64,000 nucleotides of DNA from Chrysoperla carnea (GCF_905475395.1 NC_058337.1:139073172-139137171), one strand, 5' to 3'; positions 17,170 through 28,390 are shown, counted from the stretch's first letter. Made by a program: numbers and translations. The notes: a model not told the origin generated them from the sequence alone.

Positions 17170-17737
17170 CTTTAAGATTATCAAGTTTTATTACTTTTGG
17201 ACTGCCGGCAAAATAATTAAATGCATTGATATGACATTGTATCCATGTTTTACAACTTTGATCAAACACTACTTCATAATAATCAACGCGACTATAGCTT
17301 AAACGCATATTAAACACATATGCTTTAACTCTACGCCCTTGGGCATTATACTGTAAGCCTATGTCACCAAAATCTACTTGTGCTTCCTCTCCTGCTACAG
17401 TATGAAACCGAATGCAACTGTTATTCTGAATCTTATATTTTTTGATATAACGGGTTAGCTAACCATAACTTTTTGTATAACCTTGAATTTTTAACTCTTC
17501 AAAAATTCTTATATAACTTAGATTCTTTTCTAATAACTTAATTATTTGTTCGTGCCAAGAATCCAGTGCTGAAGATCGTTCATATTGTGCAGGATATTCT
17601 GTACCAGACACTACATAACGATTTATTATTTTTCTTACTGTTTTACGGTCTATCCTCGTTAGTTTGGCAATATTTCTTTGACTGTTGCCTTGCTTATAAA
17701 GGGTGATAATTGTTGTGTACATATTTATTCTTATCAT
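17170..17737 (-). pseudogene. istA: IS21 family transposase IstA, N-terminal half
   Basis: It begins at 17737 with MIRINMYTTIITLYKQGNSQ and an HTH (RNIAKLTRIDRKTVRKI). A stop codon at 17459-17461 interrupts the frame, after which the same frame continues through the RNase H-fold core, with the first aspartate in AQVDFGD and the second in VIKLDNLKAG, exactly up to the Polinton duplication. The protein would have continued at 1485 downward. It is a pseudogene both by the internal stop and by the Polinton insertion. Confidence 0.88.
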
Positions 17738-17861
17738 TGTATCACTAGATATTTATTTTAATTAATTATCTAGTGAATATTGCACATTATAACCTTATTA
17801 GGTTACACCAAATTCTCTGGTCTCTTTTTCGTGCAATTTACTGGTCCCTTTTACTTTAGCA

Positions 17862-18008
17862 ATGACATTATTAACTCATGCAATTATTGATCGAGTGGTA
17901 CATCATGCTCATATACTAAACATAAAAGGTAAAAGTTATCGTATTAATAACTATAAATCTGGAGGTAATATGGCACAAAAATTTTTAAATATAGTGGTCC
18001 CTTTTTGA
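17862..18008 (+). pseudogene. IstB C-terminal fragment (second IS21 remnant)
   Basis: A 48-codon frame, MTLLTHAIIDRVVHHAHIL followed by NIKGKSYRINNYKSGG. This is the C-terminal block of IstB that is missing from the istB at 27-666. It lies on the opposite strand, so it comes from another or rearranged IS21 copy. Similar ACTGGTCCCTTT motifs flank it (about 17839 and 18020), perhaps IS ends. Confidence 0.6.
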
Positions 18009-18029
18009 CGTTATGTACTGGTCCCTTTC

Positions 18030-18420
18030 TAATTGACAATGACAACAATAATCCCGTGGTATGTTTGGTGATTGTCGAAACCGGTGCTCTATCATCTACA
18101 TTACCAGGCGTTAGTTTTAGACCTTGAATCTGACTTTTTTCGTTAATAAGCAAATGTAATTTTAGACCAAAAAACCAACTTTTTGTTGTTTTACCCAAAG
18201 CAGCAATACCAGCAAATACTTTATTACGAGAGATTCTTTTTGGATGACAAACTTCTAAAGATGTGGCGTCAATATAAGAAACTCCCGTAGATTTAGCTTT
18301 CTGCGTATACCATTCAAGTAATAAAACTAAATAACTCAAAACTCTTGGTTTTAGAGCTATAAAACGAGTATATGATGGAAGAGTTACAAAGTCTGATTTA
18401 TATAATTGTAGATAGGACAT
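18030..18420 (-). pseudogene. IS982 family transposase fragment
   Basis: Internal part of a DDE transposase of the IS982 type: YTQKAKSTGVSYIDATSLEV, CHPKRISRNKVFAGIAALGK, WFFGLKLHLLINE, LTPGNVDDRAPV. The N-terminal part is missing (cut at 18420 by the IS200 end), and homology stops near 18040, where unrelated sequence continues the frame to 17944. It is bacterial in origin and not functional. Confidence 0.8.
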
Positions 18421-18794
18421 ATCAATTACTACCGTCTAAAGCCGGTAGTTTGGTTTACGCTTGCAAAGCAGATTAAAAGCGTAAACGCTAAAACTCTGAT
18501 ATTCTAAAATCATCTTTTTTATGATATTCTTCTTGTTGCTCTATATACTTCTGTACTGCTTCTGAATTCACATTACCAACTGTAACAACAAAATACCCTC
18601 TAGCCCAAAGATGTTGACCCCAATATCGCTTACGAAGTAGTTCAAATTCCTGTAACAATTTACGACTACTCTTTCCTTTAATATATTGTAACACCTTAGA
18701 TATTGAGATACTCGGTGGAACTGATACTAATATATGAACATGATCAGGACTTATGCTGCCACTAATTATATCTATGTAATTAGCTGCACATATT
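18421..18794 (-). pseudogene. tnpA: IS200/IS605 TnpA, C-terminal part, split by element B
   Basis: A Y1 HUH transposase: the HUH motif is DHVHILVSVPP, and the C-terminal catalytic region reads LWARGYFVVTVGNVNSEAVQKY. Coding ends at 18488; 18421-18487 is the IS right end with a subterminal hairpin (TACCG at 18430-18434, CGGTA at 18443-18447). The N-terminal part is at 44910-45040, and the junction is restored exactly if element B and one CATATT are removed. The apparent start inside the TIR is an artefact. The frame is intact apart from the insertion. Confidence 0.9.
18789..18794. repeat. Target site duplication of element B, left copy (CATATT)
   Basis: Matches CATATT at 44910-44915 directly after the opposite TIR end. 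tnpA is continuous across the pair. Confidence 0.93.
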
Positions 18795-20255
18795 AGTAGA
18801 AGAGTCAGGTCACTCCTGGCGCAAAAGAATGGTACACTTTTCAAAAAAGGGCAAACCTAGGTGAATGTTGGAAACCTCGGTTGAATGCGAAGTTGGAGGG
18901 GATAGATGACGTCATTGACCAATAGTAAATCAAGATGGCGTTGGGAGGTGTGGTGGGGCGTGGCTGACAGAGCGTTAGTGTGTTTCTTGGCGGAAGTGGG
19001 GCTTAAAGTGGTGGGCGCGGTTTTGGAAGTGGGGGTTAAAAGGGGGCGGGAATTGGACGTTAGATAATCGAGCCCACTTTCAACCCCAAAGTATGGTACA
19101 CTTCTCCAAAAAGGGCAAACCTAGGTGAATGTTGGAAACCTCGGAAGTTGGAGGGGATAGATGACGTCATTGACCAATAGTAAATCAAGATGGCGTTGGG
19201 AGGTGTGGTGGGGCGTGGCTGACAGAGCGTTAGTGTGTTTCTTGGCGGAAGTGGGGCTTAAAGTGGTGGGCGTGGTTTTGGAAGTGGGGGTTAAAGGGGG
19301 GCGGGAATTGGACGTTAGATGAGATAATCGAGCCCACTTTCAACCCCAAAGTATGGTACACTTTTCCAAAAAGGGCAAACCTAGGTGAATGTTGGAAACC
19401 TCGGCATTGACCAATAGTAAATCAAGATGGCGTCGGGAGGTGTGGTGTTGGGGAATAATGGCTGCCTAAGCATTGATGACGTCATTGGCTTTGACCAATA
19501 GTAGCACTGTAAAAATCAAGATGGCGTCGGGAGGTGTGGTTGAATTGGTGGGGGGAATGGCTGCCTAAGCATAAACGGGGGGATGACGTCATTGGCTTTG
19601 ACCAATAGTGGTGCTTGACGGGGAGTGAACGGGGGGCGGGACGTTGACATTAGTCAGCAATTTTCAAGAATATGTTAATTTGACCTTGAAAAATATTGTA
19701 ATTTGACACTTTAAATATACATGATAAAATTCAAGATACGTGACCGGATGTTAATATTTTTTTTTTTATTGAGTCAGCGATGTAATATGACACTTGAAAT
19801 TTACATAATAAAAATACATGTTCAAACTTGTTTGAATGGACTTTGATCTTAAAATAATTTTACACGTGTCAGCAATTTTCAAGAATATGTTAATTTGACC
19901 TTGAAAAATATGATATCATCATCTTGTAACAAGTTCAAACTTGTTTGAAATAATTTTACATGTGTCAAAACACGTGACCGGATGCTAATATTTTTTTATG
20001 ATTAAGCAATGTAATATGACACTTGAAATTTACATAATAAAAATACATGTTCAAACTTGTTTGAATGGACTTTGATCTTAAAATAATTTTACACGTGTCA
20101 GCAATTTTCAAGAATATGTTAATTTGACCTTGAAAAATATGATATCATCATCCTGTTACAAGTTCAAACTTGTTTGAATAAAAATACATGTTCAAACTTG
20201 TTTGAATAAAAATACATGTTCAAACTTGTTTGAACATGTTTAAACTTGTTTGAAT
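18795..20255 (+). repeat. Left TIR of element B
   Basis: About 1.46 kb. The outer part has three tandem versions of a ~265-bp unit beginning GGTACACTT(T/C)TCC, at about 18829, 19094 and 19355, where other TIRs have one or two. Inner AT-rich repeats follow. Its tip variant (GTCAGGTCACTCCTGGCGC) matches 38931 onward and 44909. Confidence 0.9.
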
Positions 20256-20436
20256 CGCATTAGATCTTAAAATAATTTTACACGTGTTATGAGATTAGAA
20301 TAAAGGTTTTATTTAATAAAAATCTTATAAATATTTTTTATTTATTTATTAATGATTAAAATTTACATTTTAAAAAAAATTTACGGAAAAAAATTATTAT
20401 TATGAATCTGAAAAAACACACAAAGTATTGGTGACA

Positions 20437-21144
20437 CTACAGTTCAATAAATTCATCAAATCCATTCCTATAACGACCTGCATTCATAGAGAAATTTTTC
20501 ATTATTACAACAAATCCATTTGGTGAACTCCAACAATGTCGACATAAATCATGAAATTTTTGAAAATTCATATCAGAGCCAACATGATCGTAGAATATGT
20601 GTTTTAGATTCATTTCGTCCGTTTTGAATAACACCAAGCAATTAACATTGTCCCTTATGTTATGCTTTGGAACACGTGCGTAGCTCTGACATAGGTAGAA
20701 ACAATCAATTTTTCGATGACGGCCCATACTAAAGTATTCTCTAATTCTCTGTTGTGAATGACAGCTCACATCATCAAAAATGAAAAGGCTTTTTTCTCGA
20801 GCTTCATTCGGACTAAGAATTTCACTAGTATCACTAAATGGAAAATATCCAACCCCTTCCACTAATTTTAAAGTCTCTTCTAGTAATTGATATTTCGGTT
20901 GGTAAAGAGATTTACTGTACACATAAATGTTTTCAAAGCGTAAACCGTTTTCATCATAAATTAAATTCAACATAACATTGGTTTTACCACAACCACTAGG
21001 GCCACATATTATTGTTCGTAGTGAATCTGAAAATAGAGGACCATGATATGTTTGTGTGTCTGTATTTTCTGGGAATAAACACTCAGAGCGGGTTGTTGTT
21101 TATGAAAATGCAATGTAACTAAGACTAAAATTTCAATACAACCC
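20437..21144 (-). pseudogene. Packaging ATPase, 5' end degenerate (element B left)
   Basis: The C-terminal 178 codons from MLNLIYDENG are intact and nearly identical to other copies, and the Walker A region is still readable upstream. A ~10-bp deletion near 21076 shifts the frame before PENTDTQ, and the start-codon region is altered (TGCAATG for CGCATTTTTAATG). The PLA2/pVI-like gene that should follow upstream is absent: the ATPase leader joins a protease remnant at CCC|AGAGCAC. Confidence 0.85.
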
Positions 21145-21250
21145 AGAGCACTTTACGATACAGATCTACATGCGTATGCTAAACAATTTAAAATTCCGTA
21201 TTTTTGTAGTGTTTTTATGTGTGACACCCTACCTAAAAGATCATATAAAT
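21145..21250 (+). pseudogene. Protease remnant (5' part) in element B
   Basis: About 105 bp matching the protease frame from ALYD to about RSYK, ending near 21250. It lacks all catalytic residues. The same junction with the ATPase leader is found at 27581 (element C) and 38292 (element B right), so all three derive from one deletion event. Confidence 0.75.
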
Positions 21251-21397
21251 TAATATTAAAAAATTAGATGATTATGTATTTTGTTTTAATATAAAATTAT
21301 AATTTTTTAAAATAAAATTTTTTTATCTAATCTATAGTACAAGTTCATTTATTATATTCAATATAAAGAGCATATTATATGGGTTGATTGATGATGC
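21251..21397. other. Relic of the DUF8207-gene upstream region
   Basis: AT-rich sequence matching the leader and promoter region of the DUF8207-like gene (compare 54610-54770), including AAAGAGCATATTATATGGGT. The gene itself is absent. Confidence 0.5.
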
Positions 21398-22083
21398 TTG
21401 TTAGATTTGAAAACCAGACCTCTTTCTAAACAGACCAGTATTAAACAGGTCAAAACCAGTATAAAACAGCTACAGACCAGTATTAAACAGATACAGACCA
21501 GTATTAAACAGGTCAAAACCAGTATTAAACAGATACAGACCAGTTTTAAACAGGTTAAAACCAGTATTAAACAGATACAGACCAGTATTAAACAGGTCAA
21601 AACCAGTATTAAACAGATACAGACCAGTATTAAACAGGTCAAAACCAGTATTAAACAGATACAGATCAGTATTAAACAGGTCAAAACCAGTATTAAACAG
21701 GTTAAAACCAGTATTAAACAGATACAGACCAGTATTAAACAGGTCAAAACCAGTATTAAACAGATACAGACCAGTATTAAACAGGACAAAACCAGTATTA
21801 AACAGGTCAAAACCAGTATTAAACAGATACAGACCTGTATTAAACAGGTTAAAACCAGTATTAAACAGGTCAAAACCAGTATTAAACAGGTCAAAACCAG
21901 TATTAAACAGATACAGATCAGTATTAAACAGGTCAAAACCAGTATTAAACAGGTTAAAACCAGTATTAAACAGATACAGACCAGTATTAAACAGGTCAAA
22001 ACCAGTATTAAACAGATACAGACCAGTATTAAACAGGACAAAACCAGTATTAAACAGGTCAAAACCAGTATTAAACAGATACA
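21398..22083. repeat. 21-bp minisatellite of element B, left part
   Basis: Tandem 21-bp units of the CAGTATTAAACAGGTCAAAAC / CAGTATTAAACAGATACAGAC types, about 31 units. It is cut by element C at the 6 bp GATACA inside one unit and resumes at 36925. The open frames on both strands follow from the unit length. Confidence 0.93.
22078..22083. repeat. Target site duplication of element C, left copy (GATACA)
   Basis: GATACA is repeated at 36925-36930 directly after the other end of element C. Both copies are part of minisatellite units. Confidence 0.92.
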
Positions 22084-23813
22084 AGTAGAAGAGTCAGGTC
22101 ACTCCTGGCCCAAAAGAATGGTACACTTTTCAAAAAAGGGCAAACCTAGGTGAATGTTGGAAACCTCGGTTGAATGCGAAGTTGGAGGGGATAGATGACG
22201 TCATTGACCAATAGTAGCGCTGTAAAAATCAAGATGGCGTTGGGAGGTGTGGTGGGGGTGATGAATGACATAAACGGGGGCTTGACCAATAGTGATGGGC
22301 GTGGTTGACAGGAGTGTGTTTCTTGGAAGTGGGGCTTAAAGGGGGCGGGAATTGGACGTTAGATAATCGAGCCCACTTTCAACCCCAAAGAATGGTACAC
22401 TTTTCCAAAAAGGGCAAACCTCGGTTGAATGCGAAGTTGGAGGGGGGACATCATTGACCAATAGTAGCGCTGTAAAAATCAAGATGGCGTCGGGAGGTGT
22501 GGTGGGGGAAGGAATGGCTGCCTAAGCATTGATGACGTCATTGGCTTTGACCAATAGTGGCGGAGAGTGAACAGGGGGCGGGACGTAAGGGCAAACCTAG
22601 GTGAATGTTGGAAACCTCGACATTGGCCAATAGTAAATCAAGATGGCGTCGGGAGGTGTGGTGGAGGAGAATAATGGCTGCCTAAGCATTGATGACGTCA
22701 TTGGCTTTGACCAATAGTGGTGCTTGACGGGGAGTGAACGGGGGGCGGGACGTTGACATTAGTTAGCAATTTTCAAGAATATGTTAATTTGACCTTGAAA
22801 AATATTGTAATTTGACACTTTAAATATACATGATAAAATTCAAGATACGTGACCGGATGTTAATATTTTTTTTTTTTTTTTTATTGAGTCAGCATTGTAA
22901 TATGACACTTGAAATTTACATAATAAAAATACATGTTCAAACTTGTTTGAATGGACTTTGATCTTAAAATAATTTCACACGTGTCAGCAATTTTCAAGAA
23001 TATGTTAATTTGACCTTGAAAAATATGATATCATCATCTTGTAACAAGTTCAAACTTGTTTGAAATAATGTTACATGTGTCAAAACACGTGACCGGATGC
23101 TAATATTTTTTTATGATTAAGCAATGTAATATGACACTTGAAATTTACATAATAAAAATACATGTTCAAACTTGTTTGAATGGACTTTGATCTTAAAATA
23201 ATTTTACACGTGTCAGCAATTTTCAAGAATATGTTAATTTGACCTTGAAAAATATGATATCATCATCTTGTTACAAGTTCAAACTTGTTTGAAATAATTT
23301 TACATGTGTCAAAACACGTGACCGGATGTTAATATTTTTTTTTATTGAATTAGCAATGTAATATGACACTTGAAATTTACATAATAAAAATACATGTTCA
23401 AACTTGTTTGAATGGACTTTGATCTTAAAATAATTTTACACGTGTCAGCAATTTTCAAGAATATGTTAATTTGACCTTGAAAAATATGATATCATCATCT
23501 TGTTACAAGTTCAAACTTGTTTGAAATAATTTTACATGTGTCAAAACACGTGACCGGATGTTAATATTTTTTTTTTTATGATTAAGCAATGTAATATGAC
23601 ACTTGAAATTTACATAATAAAAATACATGTTCAAACTTGTTTGAATGGACTTTGATCTTAAAATAATTTTACACGTGTCAGCTATTCTCAAAAATATGTT
23701 GAAATAGATTTGACCTTGAAAAATATGATATCATCATCCTGTTACAAGTTCAAACTTGTTTGAATAAAAATACATGTTCAAACTTGTTTGAACATGTTTA
23801 AACTTGTTTGAAT
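22084..23813 (+). repeat. Left TIR of element C
   Basis: About 1.73 kb, longer than in A because the inner AT-rich repeat (about 240 bp, ending GATATCATCATCTTG) is present in extra copies. Three contiguous RRRCWWGYYY decamers stand at 23780-23809. Confidence 0.9.
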
Positions 23814-23881
23814 CGCATTAGATCTTAAAATAATTTTACGCATGTTAGATAATAATTTCTGCTGGTGGGGGGGATTTTTGG

Positions 23882-23903
23882 AGTGGTGGTAATCATATAA
23901 AAA
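23882..23903 (+). promoter_or_regulatory. Likely promoter of cargo ORF122
   Basis: AGTGGTGGTAATCATATAAAAA closely parallels the pPolB promoter (AGTGGTGG, then TAAT, two bases and TATAAAA). It lies about 60-80 bp upstream of the ORF122 ATG. Confidence 0.5.
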
Positions 23904-23961
23904 AGGCGCTCGACATTACGGTAACATCAGTTTTCATTAAATATTCATAATATTAATCAAA

Positions 23962-24330
23962 ATGAATAGAGCAGAATTAAAATTATTAGATAGTTGTTTA
24001 GTGCGACCATGCATAAAAATGGACGACTTGCCACTGAAAAAAAAATTAAAAATACTAAAAATGGAGCGGATTCTAACGATACATGGGCCATCAATAAAAG
24101 TTTTACTGGATATAAGCCTAGATGGTACAGAAAACGAGGGAGTTTTTCTACCATCTAGGTTTGCAGTGTTGACGGACAACATGATTAAATTATTTAACAC
24201 AAAACCGGGGTATTTGAGGTTGGAGGAGAAAATTGGAAGAAGTCACCAACTGAGACTGCGCCTATTCGAAGACGATGGTGATGATGATGATGATGATGAT
24301 GACTATGTTCAAGAACATCAAAATTTTTAA
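23962..24330 (+). CDS. Cargo protein ORF122, unknown function
   Basis: 122 aa, unique to element C in this window and not recognised. The N-terminal part is basic (PLKKKLKILKMERI), the middle is hydrophobic/beta-like (ILTIHGPSIKVLLDISLDG, FLPSRFAVLTDNM), and the C-terminus is an Asp run encoded by GAT triplets followed by YVQEHQNF. The acidic triplet tail is like that of ORF143, though the rest is unrelated. A Polinton-type promoter stands upstream, in the position pPolB would take at the opposite end. Single-copy evidence only. Confidence 0.55.
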   Translation: MNRAELKLLDSCLVRPCIKMDDLPLKKKLKILKMERILTIHGPSIKVLLDISLDGTENEGVFLPSRFAVLTDNMIKLFNTKPGYLRLEEKIGRSHQLRLRLFEDDGDDDDDDDDYVQEHQNF

Positions 24331-24454
24331 CAAATCATTCCTATATTGAATTTTATTACTGCAAGATATATATATTTTATTGTTATTGTTATAAAAAAAT
24401 TGTAAAGTTTATGTTTTTGATATTTAAAAAAAAAAAAATAATACTAAATAAATT

Positions 24455-25127
24455 ATGGATATTTTTGTAAAAAATGGCGTTTATTTTAATTCATTACAAT
24501 TATGGGGTACAATGTCGCTACAAAATCATATTGATCTGTTTCAAAATTCGGAGATGATTTACCCAGAATATTTTAATGTGAGTATTGTTTGATAAGATCT
24601 GTTTAGAAAATTGTAGCCAAATATTTTTATAGATGGAATTTTATCAACTTATGGAGGCATGTCGTTGGAGTATACCTACAAAGTTAATCGACACATTACG
24701 GTATTCTTATTTAGAAGTTGATGATTGCTTTCATATTGCTGCATTCATAGTAAGAAATTGTTTGGATGCAATCTTATTTGTAAATTATGCGAAAAAGTTC
24801 AACTACTTTAAAAGAGATTTCAATCAGTTTGAAATATTACTAAATGAATGTTGTGATGATCTTACTCATGGAAGTAACTTGAGAAAAAATTGGGGTACAT
24901 ACGATATTCGCCGAAAACAATGGATTGGTGATAGTGCTAGACATGATGAGAGAATGTTTTTATGGTATGAACAAATAGATCCTAAAATTCTCTGTAGAAT
25001 GCTATACCAACAAATGGATGGTGGAAATATACCGAAATGGTTCGAGCCATGGATATGTGCTACAAATTGTAATGAAATTGACAGATGTGATTGTGGAAGA
25101 AATAGTGATGATCATGATTGTATATAG
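24455..25127 (+). CDS. Cargo protein, two exons, unknown function (about 204 aa)
   Basis: Exon 1 is 24455-24577 (41 codons starting MDIFVKNGVYFNSLQLWG) and exon 2 is 24633-25127. The 55-bp intron has GTGAGT and TTTTATAG borders and is phase 0. The product is rich in Cys/Asp/Trp, with EACRWSIPTKLIDTLRYSYL, KNWGTYDIRRKQWIGDSARH and a C-terminal cysteine cluster (CATNCNEIDRCDCGR) that could bind metal. I do not recognise the family. It follows ORF122 in the same direction and is not present in elements A, B or D. It may be host-derived or anti-host cargo. If the intron is not used, exon 2 alone starts with ATG and gives 164 aa. Confidence 0.55.
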
Positions 25128-25536
25128 AAATAAAAACATGAATGTAATTGTCTATGATAAGTTTTTTTTAAAAATGTGTTTGTATTTACAATAAAAAACA
25201 CCTATAATTTAATTAATCATTGTTTTGTTTTATCTATGAAATGACCTCACCACCTTATTTTCAGGTTATAAATACACCTTGTTTGTGATAATTATATTCG
25301 CACCATCAAGTAATTTTGAGTAATAAACATGAATCAAAAAACATTTGTATTACAACAATATTTTTATATTGTTTTGTGTTAGTTAAAAATTGCTTCAATA
25401 AAATTTCATGAACCTAGTCTAATATATATTCATATTTAAAAATACATTTCCTTTTTTAAAACACAAATATGTTCACAAAAGCGGTCCACTATGACAAAAT
25501 TTTTTTTGTTACAAGTATGTTCACAAAAACTTTCCA
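25128..25536. other. Intergenic stretch after the cargo genes
   Basis: AT-rich, with AATAAAAAACACC at about 25190 (possible poly(A) signal). A TATA-like box with the flanking ACCTCACCACC (25243-25275, GGTTATAAATACACC) could be the relic promoter of another gene. No open frame follows before the integrase relic. Confidence 0.35.
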
Positions 25537-25781
25537 CTATAAAAGGAGACTTTTTTTATCAATATATGAATCATGTAAAGAGTCGAACCCTAACCACCTG
25601 ACTTTAACGTTAGATCCATGTTTAGCTAAGACCTTTTCCACTAAATAAATGTTTGGATCGTGAACTTTTTGTAATTCTTCAGCATAGAAACCACCCTTTA
25701 TATCTTCGTTGTTGTAATCCTTCAATAAATATGTTCTTGGGTTTGTAAGTTTCACCTCGTGAATGGTGAATATTTCTGGTA
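25537..25781 (-). pseudogene. Integrase C-terminal fragment (chromodomain part), element C left
   Basis: It encodes the last ~80 residues of the Polinton integrase, from the end of the SH3-like region (TIREVKLTNPRTYLL; here HEVKLTNP) through the chromodomain (YLVEKVLAKHG) to the stop. The catalytic core is absent: homology ends at about 25781, where an unrelated tandem repeat begins. Confidence 0.8.
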
Positions 25782-25972
25782 ACTACTCCGATTTTATAAG
25801 TTTTTGTTAAAAACTACTCCGATTTTATAAGTTTTTTAACAAAATTGATTTGATAACTGCTTTAATACTCTGATTTTTTCAATTTTTTTAATAAAATTGT
25901 TTTTATATCTGCTTTAATACTCTGATTTCTCAGTTCATATCTGGTTCATATCCAAATCTAACGGGACAGGAG
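25782..25972. repeat. Short tandem duplications after the integrase relic
   Basis: AACTACTCCGATTTTATAAG occurs twice (about 25780 and 25811), and TGCTTTAATACTCTGATTT twice (about 25858 and 25909). The origin is not recognised. Confidence 0.6.
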
Positions 25973-26695
25973 AAAGAGAATTCTCAAGAATATGTTGAAA
26001 TAGATAACATCTAACCTTGAAAAATATTGTAATTTGACACTTTAAATATACATGATAAAATTCAAGACACGTGACCGGATGTTTTTTTTTTTTTTTATGT
26101 TGAAATAGATAACATCTAACCTTGAAAAATATGATATCATCATCCTGTTACAAGTTCAAACTTGTTTTAATCGACTTAAAATAATTTTACACGTGACCGG
26201 ATGCTAATATTTTTTTATGATTAAGCAATGTAATATGACACTTGAACGTGTTAGATAATAATTTGCAAATCTGAATTCCAAGAAAAGAATATTATGAGTC
26301 AGCAATTTTCAAGAATATGTTGAAATAGATTTGACCTTGAAAAATATAATATCATCATCTTGTAACAAGTTCAAACTTGTTTGAAATAATTTTATATGTG
26401 TCAAAACACGTGATCGGATATTAATATTTTTTTATGATTAAGCAATGTAATATGACACTTGAAATTTACATAATAAAAATACATGTTCAAACTTGTTTGA
26501 ATGGACTTTGATCTTAAAATAATTTTACACGTGTCAGCTATTTTCAAAAATATGTTGAAATAGATTTGACCTTGAAAAATATGATATCATCATCCTGTTA
26601 CAAGTTCAAACTTGTTTGAATAAAAATACATGTTCAAACTTGTTTGAACATGTTTAAACTTGTTTGAATCGCATTAGATCTTAAAATAATTTTAC
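25973..26695. repeat. Internal TIR-derived AT-rich repeats in element C
   Basis: Segments of the inner TIR module (CAAGAATATGTTGAAATAGAT, CACGTGACCGGATG, TTCAAACTTGTTTGAA) in shortened, rearranged order, leading into the ATPase 3' flank. This is the inner end of a former Polinton terminus now inside element C, so C is a composite. Confidence 0.75.
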
Positions 26696-26744
26696 ACGTG
26701 TTATGAGATTAGAATAAAGGTTTTATTTAATAAAAATCTTATAA

Positions 26745-26786
<42 letters not shown>

Positions 26787-26869
26787 GATTAAAATTTACA
26801 TTTTAAAAAAAATTTACAGAAAAAAATTATTATTATGAATCTGAAAAAACACACCAAGTATTGGTGACA

Positions 26870-27575
26870 CTACAGTTCAATAAATTCATCAAATCCATTC
26901 CTATAACGACCTGCATTCATAGAGAAATTTTTCATTATTACAACAAATCCATTTGGTGAACTCCAACAATGTCGATATAAATCATGAAATTTTTGAAAAT
27001 TCATATCAGAGCCAACATGATTGTAGAATATGTGTTTTAGATTCATTTCATCCGTTTTGAATAGCACCAAGCAATTAACATTGCCCCTTATGTTATGCTT
27101 TAGAACACGTGCGTAGCTCTGACATAGGTAGAAACAATCAATTTTTCGATGACGATCCATACTAAAGTATTCTCTACTTCTCTGTTGTGAATGACAGCTC
27201 ACATCATCAAAAATGAAAAGACTTTTTTTTATCGAGCTTCATTCAGACTAGGAATTTCACTAGTATCACTAAGTGGAAAAATAGCCAACCCCTTCCACTA
27301 ATTTTAAAGTCTCTTCTAGTAATTGATATTTCGGTTAGTAAACAGATTTACTGTAAACATAAATGTTTTCAAAGTGTAAACCATTTTCATCTTAAATTAA
27401 ATTCAACATAACATTGGTTTTACCACAACCACTAGGGCCACATATTATTGTTCATAGTGAATCTGAAAATAGACGACCATGATATGTTTGTGTGTCTGTA
27501 TTTTCTGGTAATAAACACCCAGAGCGGGTTGTTGTTTATGAAAATGCAATGTAACTAAGACTAAAATTTCAATAC
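26870..27575 (-). pseudogene. Packaging ATPase relic (element C)
   Basis: The last 110 codons are open (from MSCHSQQRSREYFSMD) with several substitutions. Upstream, a Lys-Lys/frameshift at the Walker B region (TTTTTTTATCGAG near 27225), stop codons and lost bases break the frame, and the Walker A region near 27425 is still recognisable. It is more decayed than the relic at 20437. It shares the PLA2-deletion junction at 27580. Confidence 0.85.
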
Positions 27576-27580
27576 AACCC

Positions 27581-27770
27581 AGAGCACTTTACGATACAGA
27601 TCTACATGCGTATGCTAAACAATTTAAAATTCCGTATTTTTGTAGTGTTTTTATGTGTGACACCCTACCTAAAAGATCATATAAATATGAAACAGGAATT
27701 ATCAACCATGATGTATCCAAAAATAGTGTTGCACACTGTACGGTATATAAAAAGTATAAACTGCAAGCTT
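27581..27770 (+). pseudogene. Protease relic (element C)
   Basis: About 190 bp from the ALYD region through a damaged GTHW region (here GTTGCACACTGT) to KKYK. Catalytic Asp and Cys regions are missing. It is followed by an unrecognised 70 bp and then the relic DUF8207-gene leader (27840-27985). Confidence 0.7.
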
Positions 27771-28004
27771 TGGTAACTTAAGAATTTCTAACACAATCCT
27801 GAATAAATTCTTTCTCAAGATGATTTTTTGCATGATTGCAGTTTATAAATGTATTTTGTTTTAATATAAAATTATAATTTTTTTAAATAAAATTTTTTTA
27901 TCTAATCTATAGTACAAGTTGATTTATTATATTCAATATAAAGAGCATATTATATGGGTTGATTGATGATGCTTGTTAGATTTGAAAATCAGACCTCTTT
28001 CTAA

Positions 28005-28390
28005 ACAGGTCTGTATCTAAACAGGTCTCTTTCTAAACAGGTCTGTATCTAAACAGGTCTCTTTCTAAACAGGTCTCTTTCTAAACAGGTCTCTTTCTAA
28101 ACAGGTCTGTTTCGAAACAGGTCTCTTTCTAACAGGTCTGTTTCTAAACAGGTCTCTTTCTAAACAGGTCTGTTTCTAAACAGGTCTCTTTCTAAACAGG
28201 TCTGTTTCTAAACAGGTCTGTTTCTAAACAGGTCTCTTTCTAAACAGGTCTGTATCTAAACAGGTCTCTTTCTAAACAGGTCTCTTTCTAAACAGGTATG
28301 TTTCTAAACAGGTCTCTTTCTAAACAGGTCTGTTTCTAAACAGGTCTCTTTCTAAACAGGTCTGTATCTAAACAGATACAGGTCTGTTTC
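28005..28390. repeat. 16-bp minisatellite (TCTAAACAGGTCTCTT type)
   Basis: About 24 tandem units of 16 bp in three flavours (CTCTTTC, CTGTTTC, CTGTATC before TAAACAGGT). This is the reverse complement of the CCTGTTTAGAAAGAGA units in 29385-30113 and in element D. Confidence 0.92.

Noticed and set aside
17944-18040. C-terminal extension of the IS982 frame (KGPVHNVKKGPLYLK)
   Set aside because: It comes from the ACTGGTCCCTTTTT flanks and the opposite-strand IstB fragment, not from IS982.
18795-18844. Apparent N-terminus MKSVPFFCARSDLTLLL of the tnpA frame (also seen at 44860 and 36875)
   Set aside because: It is TIR tip sequence read through into tnpA. The true N-terminus is at 44910-45040.
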